From NCBI GenBank assembly GCA_019694875.1, contig JAIBBC010000003.1, positions 484,469 to 548,468 of the forward strand: DNA of 64,000 nt, written 5' to 3'. The translations under genes and the position numbers were made by a program. The DNA comes from Cyclobacteriaceae bacterium. GTDB taxonomy: Bacteria; Bacteroidota; Bacteroidia; Cytophagales; Cyclobacteriaceae. The notes below the pieces were generated by a model, which was given only the letters and a program-made list of their open reading frames with translations, had not been told where the DNA came from and searched no databases. The first letter of the stretch is position 1; each line of letters starts with the position of its first letter. Shown here piece by piece: positions 52,702-61,662 of the stretch.

Positions 52702-52750
52702 ATTAGGGATTGGGGATTAGGGATTAGGGATTAGGGATTGGGGATTAGGG
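52702..52750. repeat. Heptanucleotide microsatellite, 7 units
   Basis: Seven consecutive 7-bp units, ATTAGGG or ATTGGGG, directly after the dprA stop and running into the end of the HMG-CoA lyase gene. Units 2 and 6 are the G variant. Such tracts can vary in copy number and may form G-rich structures in this convergent intergenic gap. Confidence 0.95.
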
Positions 52751-52752
52751 AT

Positions 52753-53604
52753 TTAGTGCTTCGGAAAAACCTCGTCCGCTATCGCCATCGCTTTTACAAA
52801 CTCTTCCTGGTTGATTCCCGTAGCCACATTCTTTTCATTTAAATACGACAGGATTGTTTCAGTCGCGAGGTTTCCAACCAGATCATCTTTTGCCATCGGG
52901 CAACCTCCGAAACCTTTTATGGCTCCGTCAAAACGCTTGCATCCCGCTTCGTAAGCGGCCTTTATTTTTTCCACGGCTGTTTGGGGTGTTGAATGCAGGT
53001 GAGCGCCTAATTCAACATGTTTGAACTTGGCAGACAGCGTTTCGAAAAGGTATTTTATCTGCTCCGGTGTTGAAACACCGATGGTATCAGCCAGTGAAAT
53101 GATCTTCACCCCCAGTGTATTCAGAATATCCACAAACTTTTCAACCAGTGTTACGCTGTAAGGGTCGTTATAAGGATTGCCAAAGCCCATGCTGATGTAC
53201 ACCACCTGCTGCTTACCCGTTGATTCACAAATATTCTGAATGTCAGAAAGCGTGTTTAGTGCTTCCATGATCGACTTGTTCGTATTGCGTTGCTGGAACG
53301 TTTCAGAAATCGACAACGGGAAACCGAGGTAAGATATTTGTTGAAATTGCGCTGCCTCCTCCGCTCCGCGTGTGTTGGCTACGATTGCCAGCAGCTTCGA
53401 TTTCGTTGCCGAAACATTCAATCCGGCCAGAACTTCCTTAGTATCACGCATCTGCGGAATTGCTTTCGCGGAAACAAAACTTCCGAAATCGATGGTATCA
53501 AAACCAACTTTCAGCAACTGATTGATGTACCGAATCTTATCATCGGTAACAATAAATTCATCTATGCCTTGCATGGCATCGCGCGGGCATTCAATAATTT
53601 TCAT
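52753..53604 (-). CDS. Hydroxymethylglutaryl-CoA lyase
   Basis: The 283-residue protein is a DRE-TIM metallolyase: IECPRDAMQGIDEFIVT at the N-terminus, the FDTIDFGSFVSAKAIPQM segment, the metal-binding HLHS in LGAHLHSTPQ, and the signature GFGGCPMAKDDLVGNLATE with its catalytic cysteine. It cleaves HMG-CoA into acetyl-CoA and acetoacetate, the last step of leucine catabolism. No other leucine-degradation gene is close. The biotin carboxylase at 24344 could belong to methylcrotonyl-CoA carboxylation, but that link is speculative. Confidence 0.9.
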   Translation of the reverse strand: MKIIECPRDAMQGIDEFIVTDDKIRYINQLLKVGFDTIDFGSFVSAKAIPQMRDTKEVLAGLNVSATKSKLLAIVANTRGAEEAAQFQQISYLGFPLSISETFQQRNTNKSIMEALNTLSDIQNICESTGKQQVVYISMGFGNPYNDPYSVTLVEKFVDILNTLGVKIISLADTIGVSTPEQIKYLFETLSAKFKHVELGAHLHSTPQTAVEKIKAAYEAGCKRFDGAIKGFGGCPMAKDDLVGNLATETILSYLNEKNVATGINQEEFVKAMAIADEVFPKH

Positions 53605-53733
53605 ACCTGTTAAATACGGTAAACATCAGTAAAAGAAAAATAGTTACGATGATCGTTTCTAAACGCAATTTGTCTGCAAAAACGATCATTTATCACTTTT
53701 TACAAGGATCTAGCCTCAATTATTATTCCCCCT

Positions 53734-55479
53734 ATGCCGCTAACCCCACAAACAGGAACACTTGGAAGACGAGGCGCTGCGCATTTGCTGAGACGGGCTA
53801 CTTACGGGCCGACCATTCAGCAGATCAAAGCATTTTCGGGCTTAACCGCTGCGCAAGCTATTCAACAATTGTATCATCAGGCTATTCCGGATGCCGCACC
53901 ACCGGTTGACCCCGATACCAACGAACCGTGGGTAATCACAGGCGTGACCGATCCGGAAAAAATGGAGTTCCAATACCAGGAATACTTCAAGCGCTGGTTT
54001 ATCGGGCAAATGATGAGCGCAGGAATCCCCGCAGGACAATCGCTCGCCTACTCGGCACGTGAAAAAATCGTGTTCTTTATTCACACGGTTCTTACTGCGA
54101 TTGCTGAAAAGATCGGCAGCAGCCGGGCTATGTATTATCAGAATCAATTGTTCAGGTTGTACGCACTTGACGGTGTGACTTCGCCTGTCGTACCTCCTGC
54201 GAAACTCAATTTTAAAGAATTAACGAAGAAAGTAAGTGTTGACAATGCGATGCTGAATCTGCTGGATGGAACAATCAACATCCGGGGAGGCAATGAAAAC
54301 TACGGTCGCGAGTTGCTGGAGCTTTATTCAATCGGTCGCGGGCTCGAAAGTTCGGACGTAACAGCCGGATTGGGTCAGGGTGATTACTTCTACTACACCG
54401 AGCAGGATGTTCAGGCGGCAGCCAAAGTATTCTCCGGTTTTCAGTTCGATGACCAGTTTGCCGTGATCGATCCCGACACGCTTCTGCCACGCGGCAAAGT
54501 ACGAGGTTCTGTGACCAATGCCTCAGCGCATGATAACAGTTCGAAGCAATTCAGTCTTCGTTTTGGCGATGCTGCCATCGCGCCCGATCCTCTCCTGCTG
54601 AACGGAACAAACGCTACCGAAGAAAGTGCGCTTGACGAGATCAGCAGATTTATTGACCTCATTTATCAGCAGGATGAAACCGCGAATTACATTTGCCGGA
54701 AAATCTACCGGTTTTTCATGTATCACGAGATCACCGATACAATCAATACCAACATCATTCAGCAAATGGCGGCTACGTTCCGCGCCAACAACTTTAAAAT
54801 TCAGCCGGTTATTGAAGAGCTGCTTTCGAGCCAGCATTTTTATAACAACAATACAACTCCGTACGCAGATGATGGATTCGGAGGAATTATCAAGTCGCCC
54901 CTCGATTTGATGATCGGCACCTACCGGTTCTTTGGAATTCAGGTCCCTTCACTGGCAACAGACGCAGCCGGATTTTATAATCGTACCGGCATGGTTATCG
55001 ACCGCGTGAAAATGATGGGGATGGATTTTTACCAGCCGTTTGACGTGGCCGGCTACGATGCCTATCATCAGTATCCGATCTATCACCGAAGCTGGATTAC
55101 GGTTAACAACCTCACGAATCGCTATAATTTTATTTACGAGTTTCTTCCGGACATCGAGCTTTACCAGTTTATCCGTGACAATATCGACTTCGCGGAAGCG
55201 TCTGATGCCCGCAGGCTGATTATTGATCTCGCTTCGTTCGTGTTGCCGCAGGTGAACAACCTCACGTTCGATACTTCGATGGATGAATCGCAGCAGGCAA
55301 CGGTTACTTCCGAGCGGCTGCTTTACTTCCTCAACAAGTTCCTCGATATCATTGACCCTGATCCGGAAGCTGCCTGGACCGACCGCTACACCAACCAGCA
55401 GGGAATCGCCACAATGGAAGGCCAGTTGCACAACTTATTCAACGCCATGCTTCAATCACCTGAATACCAACTCCAGTAA
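53734..55479 (+). CDS. DUF1800 domain protein
   Basis: The 581-residue protein contains the DUF1800 opening GRRGAAHLLRRATYGPTIQQIKAF (about residues 10-33), the ARELLELYSIG-like segment NYGRELLELYSIGRG, and the EQDVQAAAKVFSG and HDNSSKQF motifs. No signal peptide is visible at the annotated start, which is usual for the family but leaves the export route open. DUF1800 is nearly always beside a DUF1501 protein, as here (2 bp gap), and the pair is thought to act together outside the cytoplasm; the role is unknown. Confidence 0.9.
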   Translation: MPLTPQTGTLGRRGAAHLLRRATYGPTIQQIKAFSGLTAAQAIQQLYHQAIPDAAPPVDPDTNEPWVITGVTDPEKMEFQYQEYFKRWFIGQMMSAGIPAGQSLAYSAREKIVFFIHTVLTAIAEKIGSSRAMYYQNQLFRLYALDGVTSPVVPPAKLNFKELTKKVSVDNAMLNLLDGTINIRGGNENYGRELLELYSIGRGLESSDVTAGLGQGDYFYYTEQDVQAAAKVFSGFQFDDQFAVIDPDTLLPRGKVRGSVTNASAHDNSSKQFSLRFGDAAIAPDPLLLNGTNATEESALDEISRFIDLIYQQDETANYICRKIYRFFMYHEITDTINTNIIQQMAATFRANNFKIQPVIEELLSSQHFYNNNTTPYADDGFGGIIKSPLDLMIGTYRFFGIQVPSLATDAAGFYNRTGMVIDRVKMMGMDFYQPFDVAGYDAYHQYPIYHRSWITVNNLTNRYNFIYEFLPDIELYQFIRDNIDFAEASDARRLIIDLASFVLPQVNNLTFDTSMDESQQATVTSERLLYFLNKFLDIIDPDPEAAWTDRYTNQQGIATMEGQLHNLFNAMLQSPEYQLQ

Positions 55480-55481
55480 CC

Positions 55482-57176
55482 ATGAAGAGAAGAAGCTTTT
55501 TAAAGAAACTGCCGTTCGCCATGAGCGCCCCGTTTGCGCTTGCCGGAATCCCCATGAAGGTGATGGGCGAAACCATGCTTACGAAACTAATTCGCTCGGC
55601 AGACAGTGCCAACGATAAAGTCCTCATTATTCTTCAGTTGCACGGAGGTAATGATGGTATGAACATGCTGATCCCGGTTGAACAATATGACTTGTACTAC
55701 AGCCGCAGACCTAACATTGCAATACCGGCCAAGAACAGCTTGCGCAAATACATTCCGCTCGATACTACCCTGCCGATTGAACAACAGGTTGGTCTTCACC
55801 CCGATATGCAGGCCATAAAAGGTTTGTACGACACGGGCCGGGCAGCGTTTGTACAGGGCGTATCGTACGAAAACAACAACGGCTCACATTTCCGCGGCCG
55901 CGACATCCAGTTTATGGGTGGTGGAGCAGATGATTATTTCCAATCGGGATGGGTGGGCCGCTACCTCAATCAGGTTTACACACCATTGGTGTATCCTCAG
56001 GATTTTCCAAACCCCGAAATGCTCGATCCGCTTGGGATTGAGATGGGCAATGATACGTCTTTAATTTTCCATCAGCAGGGAAACATACCAACATCCATTT
56101 CATTGCCGGATAACCTCGAGGCGTTTTCAAATCTTGTAAATGAACTGCCCGGCTTTGAAGAAGGTGTCGCAGACCCGCGCGGAATTCCTCCGGAAGCAGT
56201 TGAAAACTCTGCGTACTGGAAAGAGATGAACTGGATACTCGGACTGGAGCAAAAAACAGACGACTACGCTCAGCGATTGTATGAAGTTTGGGTAGCGGGT
56301 GGTGAATCGTCCGTAAGTTATCCTGAAACTTATCCATTGAATGCGCCAAGCGGCAGCAAGCACAACCCGCTGTCGGACCAGTTTCAATTGGTAGCGCGCC
56401 TGCTAGCAGGAGGTTGCAAAACAAAAGTGTTTATGGTGCGCATTGGGGGATTTGACACCCATGCCGATCAAACAACCAACTACGACCCTACCATGGGCGT
56501 TCATGCTGCGCTGATGTATCATATCTCCGCTACGATGAAAGCATTCCAGGATGATCTTAAATCACGCGGGTTGGAAGACCGGGTACTAACCGTTACTACT
56601 TCTGAATTCGGACGGAGGATCAATTCAAACGCAAGCTACGGAACCGATCACGGAACGGGTGGCCCGATCATGATCTTTGGAAAAGGCGTTAAAGCAGGCG
56701 TCTCCGGTACACCGCAGGATCTCACCAACACGCAAATCACGAATGTAGAAATGCAGTTCGACTACCGTGAAGTGTATGCGAACCTGCTTCACAACTGGAT
56801 GGGCGCGAGCGTGGCAGAAGTGAACGATGTTTTCTTTGGTGATTACCTGAACGGAAACCTTGGAGCGCTGGCAACGACCGTAATCACCGGCAACGATGAC
56901 GAGTTCGTTAAAAAACGTTACGTGCTGGAGCAGAACTATCCGAATCCCGCGAAAGAATCAACTACGATCGGTTTCCGAATCAATGACACCCTGCAAGTGA
57001 TGATTGACTTGATGGATAGTCGCGGAAGCAAGATCAGAACGATCGCGAACGAGCTGTTCGAACCCGGTTATCATACTGTTCCGATATCATTATCGGGTCT
57101 GCAACCGGGCATGTATCTCTACCAGATGAAAGCCGGTTCATTTAAAGATGTTAAAAAATTAATGGTGACAAAATAA
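55482..57176 (+). CDS. DUF1501 protein with T9SS type A sorting domain
   Basis: The 564-residue protein starts MKRRSFLKKLPFAMS, a twin-arginine-type leader with a weak hydrophobic core. The DUF1501 (sulfatase-like fold) core includes LIILQLHGGNDGMNMLIPV, KTKVFMVRIGGFDTHADQT, TSEFGRRINSN and GTDHGTGGPIMIFG. The last 80 residues are a T9SS type A sorting domain (LEQNYPNPAKESTTIGFRI, GYHTVPISLSGLQPGMYLY, MKAGSFKDVKKLMVTK). So it is expected at the cell surface or in the medium. It lies between the DUF1800 gene and an outer-membrane barrel gene. Confidence 0.92.
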   Translation: MKRRSFLKKLPFAMSAPFALAGIPMKVMGETMLTKLIRSADSANDKVLIILQLHGGNDGMNMLIPVEQYDLYYSRRPNIAIPAKNSLRKYIPLDTTLPIEQQVGLHPDMQAIKGLYDTGRAAFVQGVSYENNNGSHFRGRDIQFMGGGADDYFQSGWVGRYLNQVYTPLVYPQDFPNPEMLDPLGIEMGNDTSLIFHQQGNIPTSISLPDNLEAFSNLVNELPGFEEGVADPRGIPPEAVENSAYWKEMNWILGLEQKTDDYAQRLYEVWVAGGESSVSYPETYPLNAPSGSKHNPLSDQFQLVARLLAGGCKTKVFMVRIGGFDTHADQTTNYDPTMGVHAALMYHISATMKAFQDDLKSRGLEDRVLTVTTSEFGRRINSNASYGTDHGTGGPIMIFGKGVKAGVSGTPQDLTNTQITNVEMQFDYREVYANLLHNWMGASVAEVNDVFFGDYLNGNLGALATTVITGNDDEFVKKRYVLEQNYPNPAKESTTIGFRINDTLQVMIDLMDSRGSKIRTIANELFEPGYHTVPISLSGLQPGMYLYQMKAGSFKDVKKLMVTK

Positions 57177-57181
57177 GTTCT

Positions 57182-58060
57182 ATGCGCAAACTAATCCCCC
57201 TGGTGTTGTGCCTGATTGTCTGCTCGCTAACAGTATATGGTCAGAATACCAAGAAACGAAAAACCTCATTCAATTCCCGAAACAACGCCAACAGCGAGTT
57301 CCTCGACAAGCAATGGTGGCTCGGTTTTAAAGCGGGCGTCAATTTCTCGAAAGCCGTAGTCGACAAATCGTACGGAGTGTACTCCCCTTCCAACTACGAA
57401 GCATCAGCCATCGATAAAAAATACGATGACTGGTCGGGCGTGGGTGCGCATGCAACGGTCGAGGTTACATTCACGTTCCGGCAATTTTCACTCAGCTTCC
57501 AGCCCACGTATCGCAATTCAAAGTTTTCGTATTCCAATCACTATGAATGGGATGATGAGGGTCAGCCGCAATTGATTCTTGATTTTAAGCAGGAACAGAA
57601 AGTCGACTGGGCCGAATTTCCGCTTTTGCTGAAGTATGATATTACACAAACCAAACTTCGCCCTTACGTGCAGTTCGGAGCCTACTACGCCTTCCTGATT
57701 AATGCCAATAAGTCGGTGCAAACATCAGGTGTGGACTATGCTTCGGGCAGCGAAAACAAGTTTACCGAACCTGATATCATTGTCGGTGCTCCGGATTTGT
57801 TTGCGAAGAAGCACTGGGGCCTTGCATTTGGAGCGGGTGTGAATTATCATGTGGGAAACATCCGGTTGAACCTGGATGTGATGTACCGCAAAGGCATGAG
57901 CATGGTGAACTCAACCGAAAACCGGTTTGGCGATCCGCGCCTTTCCGGAACGGGAGATGTGATGGACGATGTGAAACTCAATAACATTGCCATTTCGCTG
58001 GGATGCCTGTTCCCGCTGCGTTTTCTTTCCAGTGGTTTTCAATCAATTGACCGACCTTAA
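57182..58060 (+). CDS. PorT-like outer membrane beta-barrel protein
   Basis: The 292-residue protein has a signal peptide (MRKLIPLVLCLIVCSLTVYGQ). An eight-strand-type barrel follows, with alternating aromatic strands (WWLGFKAGVNFSKAV, FRQFSLSFQPTYRNSKF, LRPYVQFGAYYAFLI, WGLAFGAGVNYHV, IRLNLDVMYRKGMSM). The pattern matches the PorT / OmpA-beta-barrel (DUF1295-like) family of Bacteroidota. It is third in the DUF1800-DUF1501 operon and may be an anchor or sensor for those surface proteins, though this is inference from context. Confidence 0.8.
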   Translation: MRKLIPLVLCLIVCSLTVYGQNTKKRKTSFNSRNNANSEFLDKQWWLGFKAGVNFSKAVVDKSYGVYSPSNYEASAIDKKYDDWSGVGAHATVEVTFTFRQFSLSFQPTYRNSKFSYSNHYEWDDEGQPQLILDFKQEQKVDWAEFPLLLKYDITQTKLRPYVQFGAYYAFLINANKSVQTSGVDYASGSENKFTEPDIIVGAPDLFAKKHWGLAFGAGVNYHVGNIRLNLDVMYRKGMSMVNSTENRFGDPRLSGTGDVMDDVKLNNIAISLGCLFPLRFLSSGFQSIDRP

Positions 58061-58063
58061 GCT

Positions 58064-59287
58064 ATGCTGAAACGAATTATACTTTTCATTCCGGTGATAT
58101 TCCTGAGCGCGTGTCTGGAGGAATCGTCCGAAAAGCTTGACAAGAAAGCGTTTACCCGCATTTACGATAACAGTGAATTTTATTCGAGCTTTTACGCGAT
58201 TGATATGAAGCCGACTGCAGATGGTGGCTACCTGATTCTCGGTGGTAAAACCGAAGTGCTTAAAGAAGGTGGTGAATCGCAGAATGTGAATACTCCGCTC
58301 GGAGTATATCTTCTGAAAACCGATGAGTTCGGCAAAATCGTGAATGAATTGCAGCTGGACGAAGCCTACACCTACCCCATCGGCAAGCTCAACCAGATCG
58401 GTGATAGTTTTTACTTCTTCTGCATGGATGCAGGAACAAACGCTGTTCTCGTAAATGTCGACCAACTTGCCTCATTCAGTGAACAAACTGCTCTGAGCAC
58501 CTCCTTGCCGCTCCCACTCGCCTCATCAACCACACTTGATGGAAACAGCCTGTTGTTACTCAGCTACGATAACGGAACACAGGAGTCGGTTATGACCATG
58601 GTATCGACCGATGGTGCAGTTTCAAATGAAACGCGGTTTTATACAGGCGCTGAAAGCCCGATTGATAATCTGGTTATCCGTCATGCTAACCGCGAAGGCA
58701 CGCAGTTTCCGTTTTCCGTTGGCCAGACATCTGCCAACACCTATTTCTTCAACGGGTTTATCGACTACACGTTTTCTTTGGTGTTTACCAGCCTCGGCAG
58801 CGATGAAGATGTTGACGGCATCGTAAATGGTCAGCAGGAAAATGCAGGCTTCAGCAACGTTCTTCCCATTACGGGACAAACTTTCGCCATTTCAACGTAC
58901 AATTTCGGTTTCAACTTTCTAAAGCCGAATGCAACGCTGAACATGACGGGAACAACTTCAGTAACCGATATCCAATCGGCAGCCTTTTCGTTCCCCGAAC
59001 TGGAATCGAATGCACGTGTAAAAGCAATCCGCGCTGTGGTGGATGGCAAAAATGTGATCCTTTTCGGAAGCAATACCAAATCAGGCCAGATTGGTTTATA
59101 CATGTATGACGAGGCAACGGGCGAATTTTCGTCGAGCAAATACCTGGGATATTCAAACCCGTTTGAAATTGCTGCGCTCGTACAAACAACCGAAGGCGAT
59201 TTTGCAGTGGCGGGTACCACATACATAGCCGGCAGGTTGCCAAGGTTCTGCCTGATCAAAGTTCCGGAGCACGAGATTAAGAACTGA
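58064..59287 (+). CDS. Large lipoprotein of unknown function
   Basis: The 407-residue protein has a lipobox LSAC (MLKRIILFIPVIFLSACLEE, Cys17). The remainder has repeated blade-like strands (GGYLILGGKTEVLKEGG, GVYLLKTDEFGKIVNELQLD, VNGQQENAGFSNVLP, KNVILFGSNTKSGQIGLYMYD, EGDFAVAGTTYIAG), as in beta-propeller lipoproteins with G-G-Y/F-I-L-x-G motifs. No enzyme motif was found. It lies 3 bp after the barrel gene and ends the operon, so it probably completes an outer-membrane assembly with the barrel and the two DUF proteins. Confidence 0.7.
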   Translation: MLKRIILFIPVIFLSACLEESSEKLDKKAFTRIYDNSEFYSSFYAIDMKPTADGGYLILGGKTEVLKEGGESQNVNTPLGVYLLKTDEFGKIVNELQLDEAYTYPIGKLNQIGDSFYFFCMDAGTNAVLVNVDQLASFSEQTALSTSLPLPLASSTTLDGNSLLLLSYDNGTQESVMTMVSTDGAVSNETRFYTGAESPIDNLVIRHANREGTQFPFSVGQTSANTYFFNGFIDYTFSLVFTSLGSDEDVDGIVNGQQENAGFSNVLPITGQTFAISTYNFGFNFLKPNATLNMTGTTSVTDIQSAAFSFPELESNARVKAIRAVVDGKNVILFGSNTKSGQIGLYMYDEATGEFSSSKYLGYSNPFEIAALVQTTEGDFAVAGTTYIAGRLPRFCLIKVPEHEIKN

Positions 59288-59341
59288 TCGGACGCGAGTT
59301 CATAAATATTTCTCATTTTTGTCCCTGTATCAGACACGCGC

Positions 59342-60361
59342 ATGATCAGGATTCAGGAACACGTTGACTTATTTCCTTACAACACATTTAAGATAGCCGC
59401 GAAGGCTCGGTATTTCACTTCGGTGACCACCGTTGCGGACTTACGCGAACTGATTAACCATCCTGTTTATAAGCAGCATAAACACCTGATTATGGGCGGT
59501 GGCAGCAATATGCTCTTAACGGGCGATTATGACGGGCTCGTAATCAAAAATGATCTGCGGGGAATTGAAACGGTTTCTGAGAATGATTCGACCGTCACGT
59601 TAAAAGCCGGTGCGGGTGAGCCGTGGCATGCGTTTGTTATATTCTGCGTGACGAATAATTATGGCGGTGTTGAAAACCTGTCACTCATTCCCGGTACAAT
59701 CGGTGCTGCACCCATGCAAAACATTGGCGCGTATGGCGTAGAAGTGAAAGATCTCATCAAAACCGTTGAGGCAGTTGACACATCTTCGGGTGAGATGCAT
59801 GTGTTCACCAATGCAGAGTGTGAGTTCGGTTATCGTGAAAGTGTGTTCAAGCGAAAGCTTAAAGGAAAATATTTTATTTCAAGTGTTACTTTAACTCTCA
59901 CCAAAAAAAATCATGTGCTGAACACATCGTATGGTGCTATTCAACAGACATTAGATCAACAACAAAGTGTACCATCGATTAAGTCGATCAGTGATGCGGT
60001 GATTGCAATTCGTCAACAAAAATTACCCGATCCAAAAGTTATCGGTAATGCAGGAAGCTTCTTCAAGAATCCAACGATTGATCAGTCGCAGTACGAATCG
60101 ATCAAAAAAGACTATCCTGAAATGCCCGGTTATACTTCTGAAAATCAACAAGTTAAAGTGCCCGCAGGCTGGTTGATCGAGCAATGCGGATGGAAAGGAA
60201 AACGCATCGGTGATGTGGGTGTTCATCCGCATCAGGCGCTTGTACTCGTGAACTATGGCAATGGTTCGGGAGAAAATATTCAATCACTTGCGCAAGACAT
60301 ACTCGCATCGGTGAAGAAAAAATTTGCAATTGATTTACAACCCGAAGTGAACATCATTTAA
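59342..60361 (+). CDS. murB: UDP-N-acetylenolpyruvoylglucosamine reductase
   Basis: The 339-residue protein has the FAD-binding motifs GGGSNMLLTGDYDGLVIKND and IPGTIGAAPMQNIGAYGVEV, and the C-terminal catalytic NAGSFFKNP with the serine that protonates the product. The length and a final domain ending VGVHPHQALVLVN place it with MurB type I (E. coli-like). It completes UDP-MurNAc for peptidoglycan. It is 54 bp after the lipoprotein gene with its own promoter likely. Confidence 0.96.
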   Translation: MIRIQEHVDLFPYNTFKIAAKARYFTSVTTVADLRELINHPVYKQHKHLIMGGGSNMLLTGDYDGLVIKNDLRGIETVSENDSTVTLKAGAGEPWHAFVIFCVTNNYGGVENLSLIPGTIGAAPMQNIGAYGVEVKDLIKTVEAVDTSSGEMHVFTNAECEFGYRESVFKRKLKGKYFISSVTLTLTKKNHVLNTSYGAIQQTLDQQQSVPSIKSISDAVIAIRQQKLPDPKVIGNAGSFFKNPTIDQSQYESIKKDYPEMPGYTSENQQVKVPAGWLIEQCGWKGKRIGDVGVHPHQALVLVNYGNGSGENIQSLAQDILASVKKKFAIDLQPEVNII

Positions 60362-60437
60362 TGCTGATGATGTGTTGCATGAACGCAATTGTTATACAAC
60401 TCTCCGATCATACATTCAAAAAAAGTGTATAAAAATT

Positions 60438-60467
60438 TTTGCAGATTAATTTTTTATTATAACTTTT
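60438..60467 (+). promoter_or_regulatory. Bacteroidota-type promoter of the lysine-rich micro-gene
   Basis: TTTG (60438-60441), an 18-nt spacer, then TAACTTTT (60460-60467), one mismatch from TAnnTTTG. The ATG of the micro-gene is 29 bp further on. Confidence 0.5.
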
Positions 60468-60496
60468 CATCAGTTTTAACTTAAAATTTCAACGCT

Positions 60497-60568
60497 ATGG
60501 CAAAGAAAGCGAAGAAAGCAGCCAAGAAAAAGGCAACTAAAAAGAAGGCTGCTAAGAAAAAGAAGTAA
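60497..60568 (+). CDS. Lysine/alanine-rich 23-residue histone-like peptide
   Basis: Codons read MAKKAKKAAKKKATKKKAA followed by KKKK and stop, 23 residues. It is too short for most gene finders. Support comes from the promoter at 60438-60467, a clean ATG, a hairpin terminator 26 bp after the stop, and its resemblance to the lysine-rich tails of bacterial histone-like proteins. It would be cationic and bind nucleic acid. Codon use alternates AAG and AAA, as expected for a translated Lys run. No homologue can be named. Confidence 0.6.
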   Translation: MAKKAKKAAKKKATKKKAAKKKK

Positions 60569-60594
60569 TTAGGTAACACCTAAGAAACTTTGCG

Positions 60595-60632
60595 AAGGGA
60601 AGTAAATCAGATTTGCTTCCCTTTCGTTTTTT
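60595..60632 (+). terminator. Hairpin terminator of the micro-gene
   Basis: AAGGGAAGTAAAT / ATTTGCTTCCCTT, 13 bp with one wobble and a CAG loop, then TTCGTTTTTTC. It ends the micro-gene transcript before the next gene's promoter. Confidence 0.8.
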
Positions 60633-60712
60633 CTATCGATGCTCAACGCTCAACTTCGCGGATCATCGCCTTTTTCATACGGTTGCGGAAATTAAATGCG
60701 GTGTTCGCTTGA

Positions 60713-60740
60713 TTGTTAATATCCTCGCACCTTAATTTTA
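60713..60740 (+). promoter_or_regulatory. Probable promoter of the second lysine-rich gene
   Basis: TTG (60713-60715), a 17-nt spacer and TAATTTTA (60733-60740), a 7-of-8 match to TAnnTTTG. The ATG at 60770 is 30 bp downstream. Confidence 0.4.
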
Positions 60741-60769
60741 ACTATTGTTTAACCATCCTTTCGATCCGT

Positions 60770-61117
60770 ATGGCCAAGAAACCCGCAAAAGCTGCTGCTG
60801 AAAAAAAGCCCGCTGTAAAGAAAACAGCTGCCGCTAAGAAGCCTGTGAAGCCAAAAGCTCCGGCTGCCCACCAGATTGAAAAAGTAAACGAAGAGATTCT
60901 CGCGAAACTTCAGACATTAAACGTTGAGCAGGCCCTTCAGGCCGACATCGAGTGGTGTCTTGGAAGTTATCGTAACGATAACAATCCTTCAGGCCTTTAC
61001 CTGATGGCCGAACGTGCCTTGCAGGTTTTCAAATTTGAGCTTAGCAAAGACCCGAAAAGTGTTCCGCTCAAGTTGATGAAAGACATTGAGAAGGCGCTTA
61101 AAAACAAGGCAGCTTAA
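60770..61117 (+). CDS. Lysine/alanine-rich protein with a conserved C-terminal domain
   Basis: From ATG 60770 the protein has 115 residues; the longer frame from 60713 overlies the promoter. Residues 2-35 are a Lys/Ala/Pro-rich histone-like tail (AKKPAKAAAEKKPAVKKTA). The rest is a helical domain with EEILAKLQTLNVEQALQADIE and WCLGSYRNDNNPSGLYLMAE. The tail suggests DNA or RNA binding. The C-terminal domain is not recognised. It is the second lysine-rich gene in 300 bp, but with a separate promoter. Confidence 0.65.
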   Translation: MAKKPAKAAAEKKPAVKKTAAAKKPVKPKAPAAHQIEKVNEEILAKLQTLNVEQALQADIEWCLGSYRNDNNPSGLYLMAERALQVFKFELSKDPKSVPLKLMKDIEKALKNKAA

Positions 61118-61125
61118 GAACGTAG

Positions 61126-61608
61126 TCAAATCATGTGCGTTACGTTACTCAATTGACCGAGGTAACGTTCAACCTTTACGCCAAACCGGACCAGAAAGTC
61201 GACACCCTCATCGCTGGCGATGCCTTTGTGTTCGGCATACGATTTAAGGTAAATCACACGCTTCACACCTGAACTATAGATAATCCGCGCACATGCCAGG
61301 CAGGGCGACAGTGTCAGGTAAAGCGTTGAGTCTTCGATGGAGGTTTTATTCTTCACCGCATACAGGATTGCATTCTGCTCGGCATGGATAGCCAGCGAGC
61401 AGCCACCCTTCGAATCGCGCGGGCAACCTGTCTCCGGCCATTCCTCATCACAGTTGTGTGTGCCTGATGGCGGACCGTTGTAGCCGATGGAGATAATGCG
61501 GGTATCCTTTGTGAGAACTGCCCCCACGTGGCGTTTAATACAATGCGACCGCTTGGCGAGGTTCACGGCAAGCTCCATAAAGATGTCATCGAAAGCGGGG
61601 CGCTGCAT
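61126..61608 (-). CDS. dCMP/cytidine deaminase-family zinc enzyme
   Basis: The 160-residue protein has the zinc motifs H-A-E in AIHAEQNAIL and P-C-x2-C in LSPCLACARII. Another cysteine/histidine pair in NCDEEWPETGCPRDSKGGC is typical of dCMP deaminases (ComEB-like). It makes dUMP for thymidylate synthase (thyA at 34739). It is convergent with the lysine-rich gene and divergent from the DUF2911 gene. Confidence 0.92.
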   Translation of the reverse strand: MQRPAFDDIFMELAVNLAKRSHCIKRHVGAVLTKDTRIISIGYNGPPSGTHNCDEEWPETGCPRDSKGGCSLAIHAEQNAILYAVKNKTSIEDSTLYLTLSPCLACARIIYSSGVKRVIYLKSYAEHKGIASDEGVDFLVRFGVKVERYLGQLSNVTHMI

Positions 61609-61662
61609 GCAGGGTTACGGTTTTAGAATTTAAGAATTATATTCGCCAAGTTAATTTGAATA

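Noticed and set aside
52702-52750. Telomere-like repeat or linear replicon end
   Set aside because: Only seven units in the middle of contiguous chromosome; a microsatellite is sufficient.
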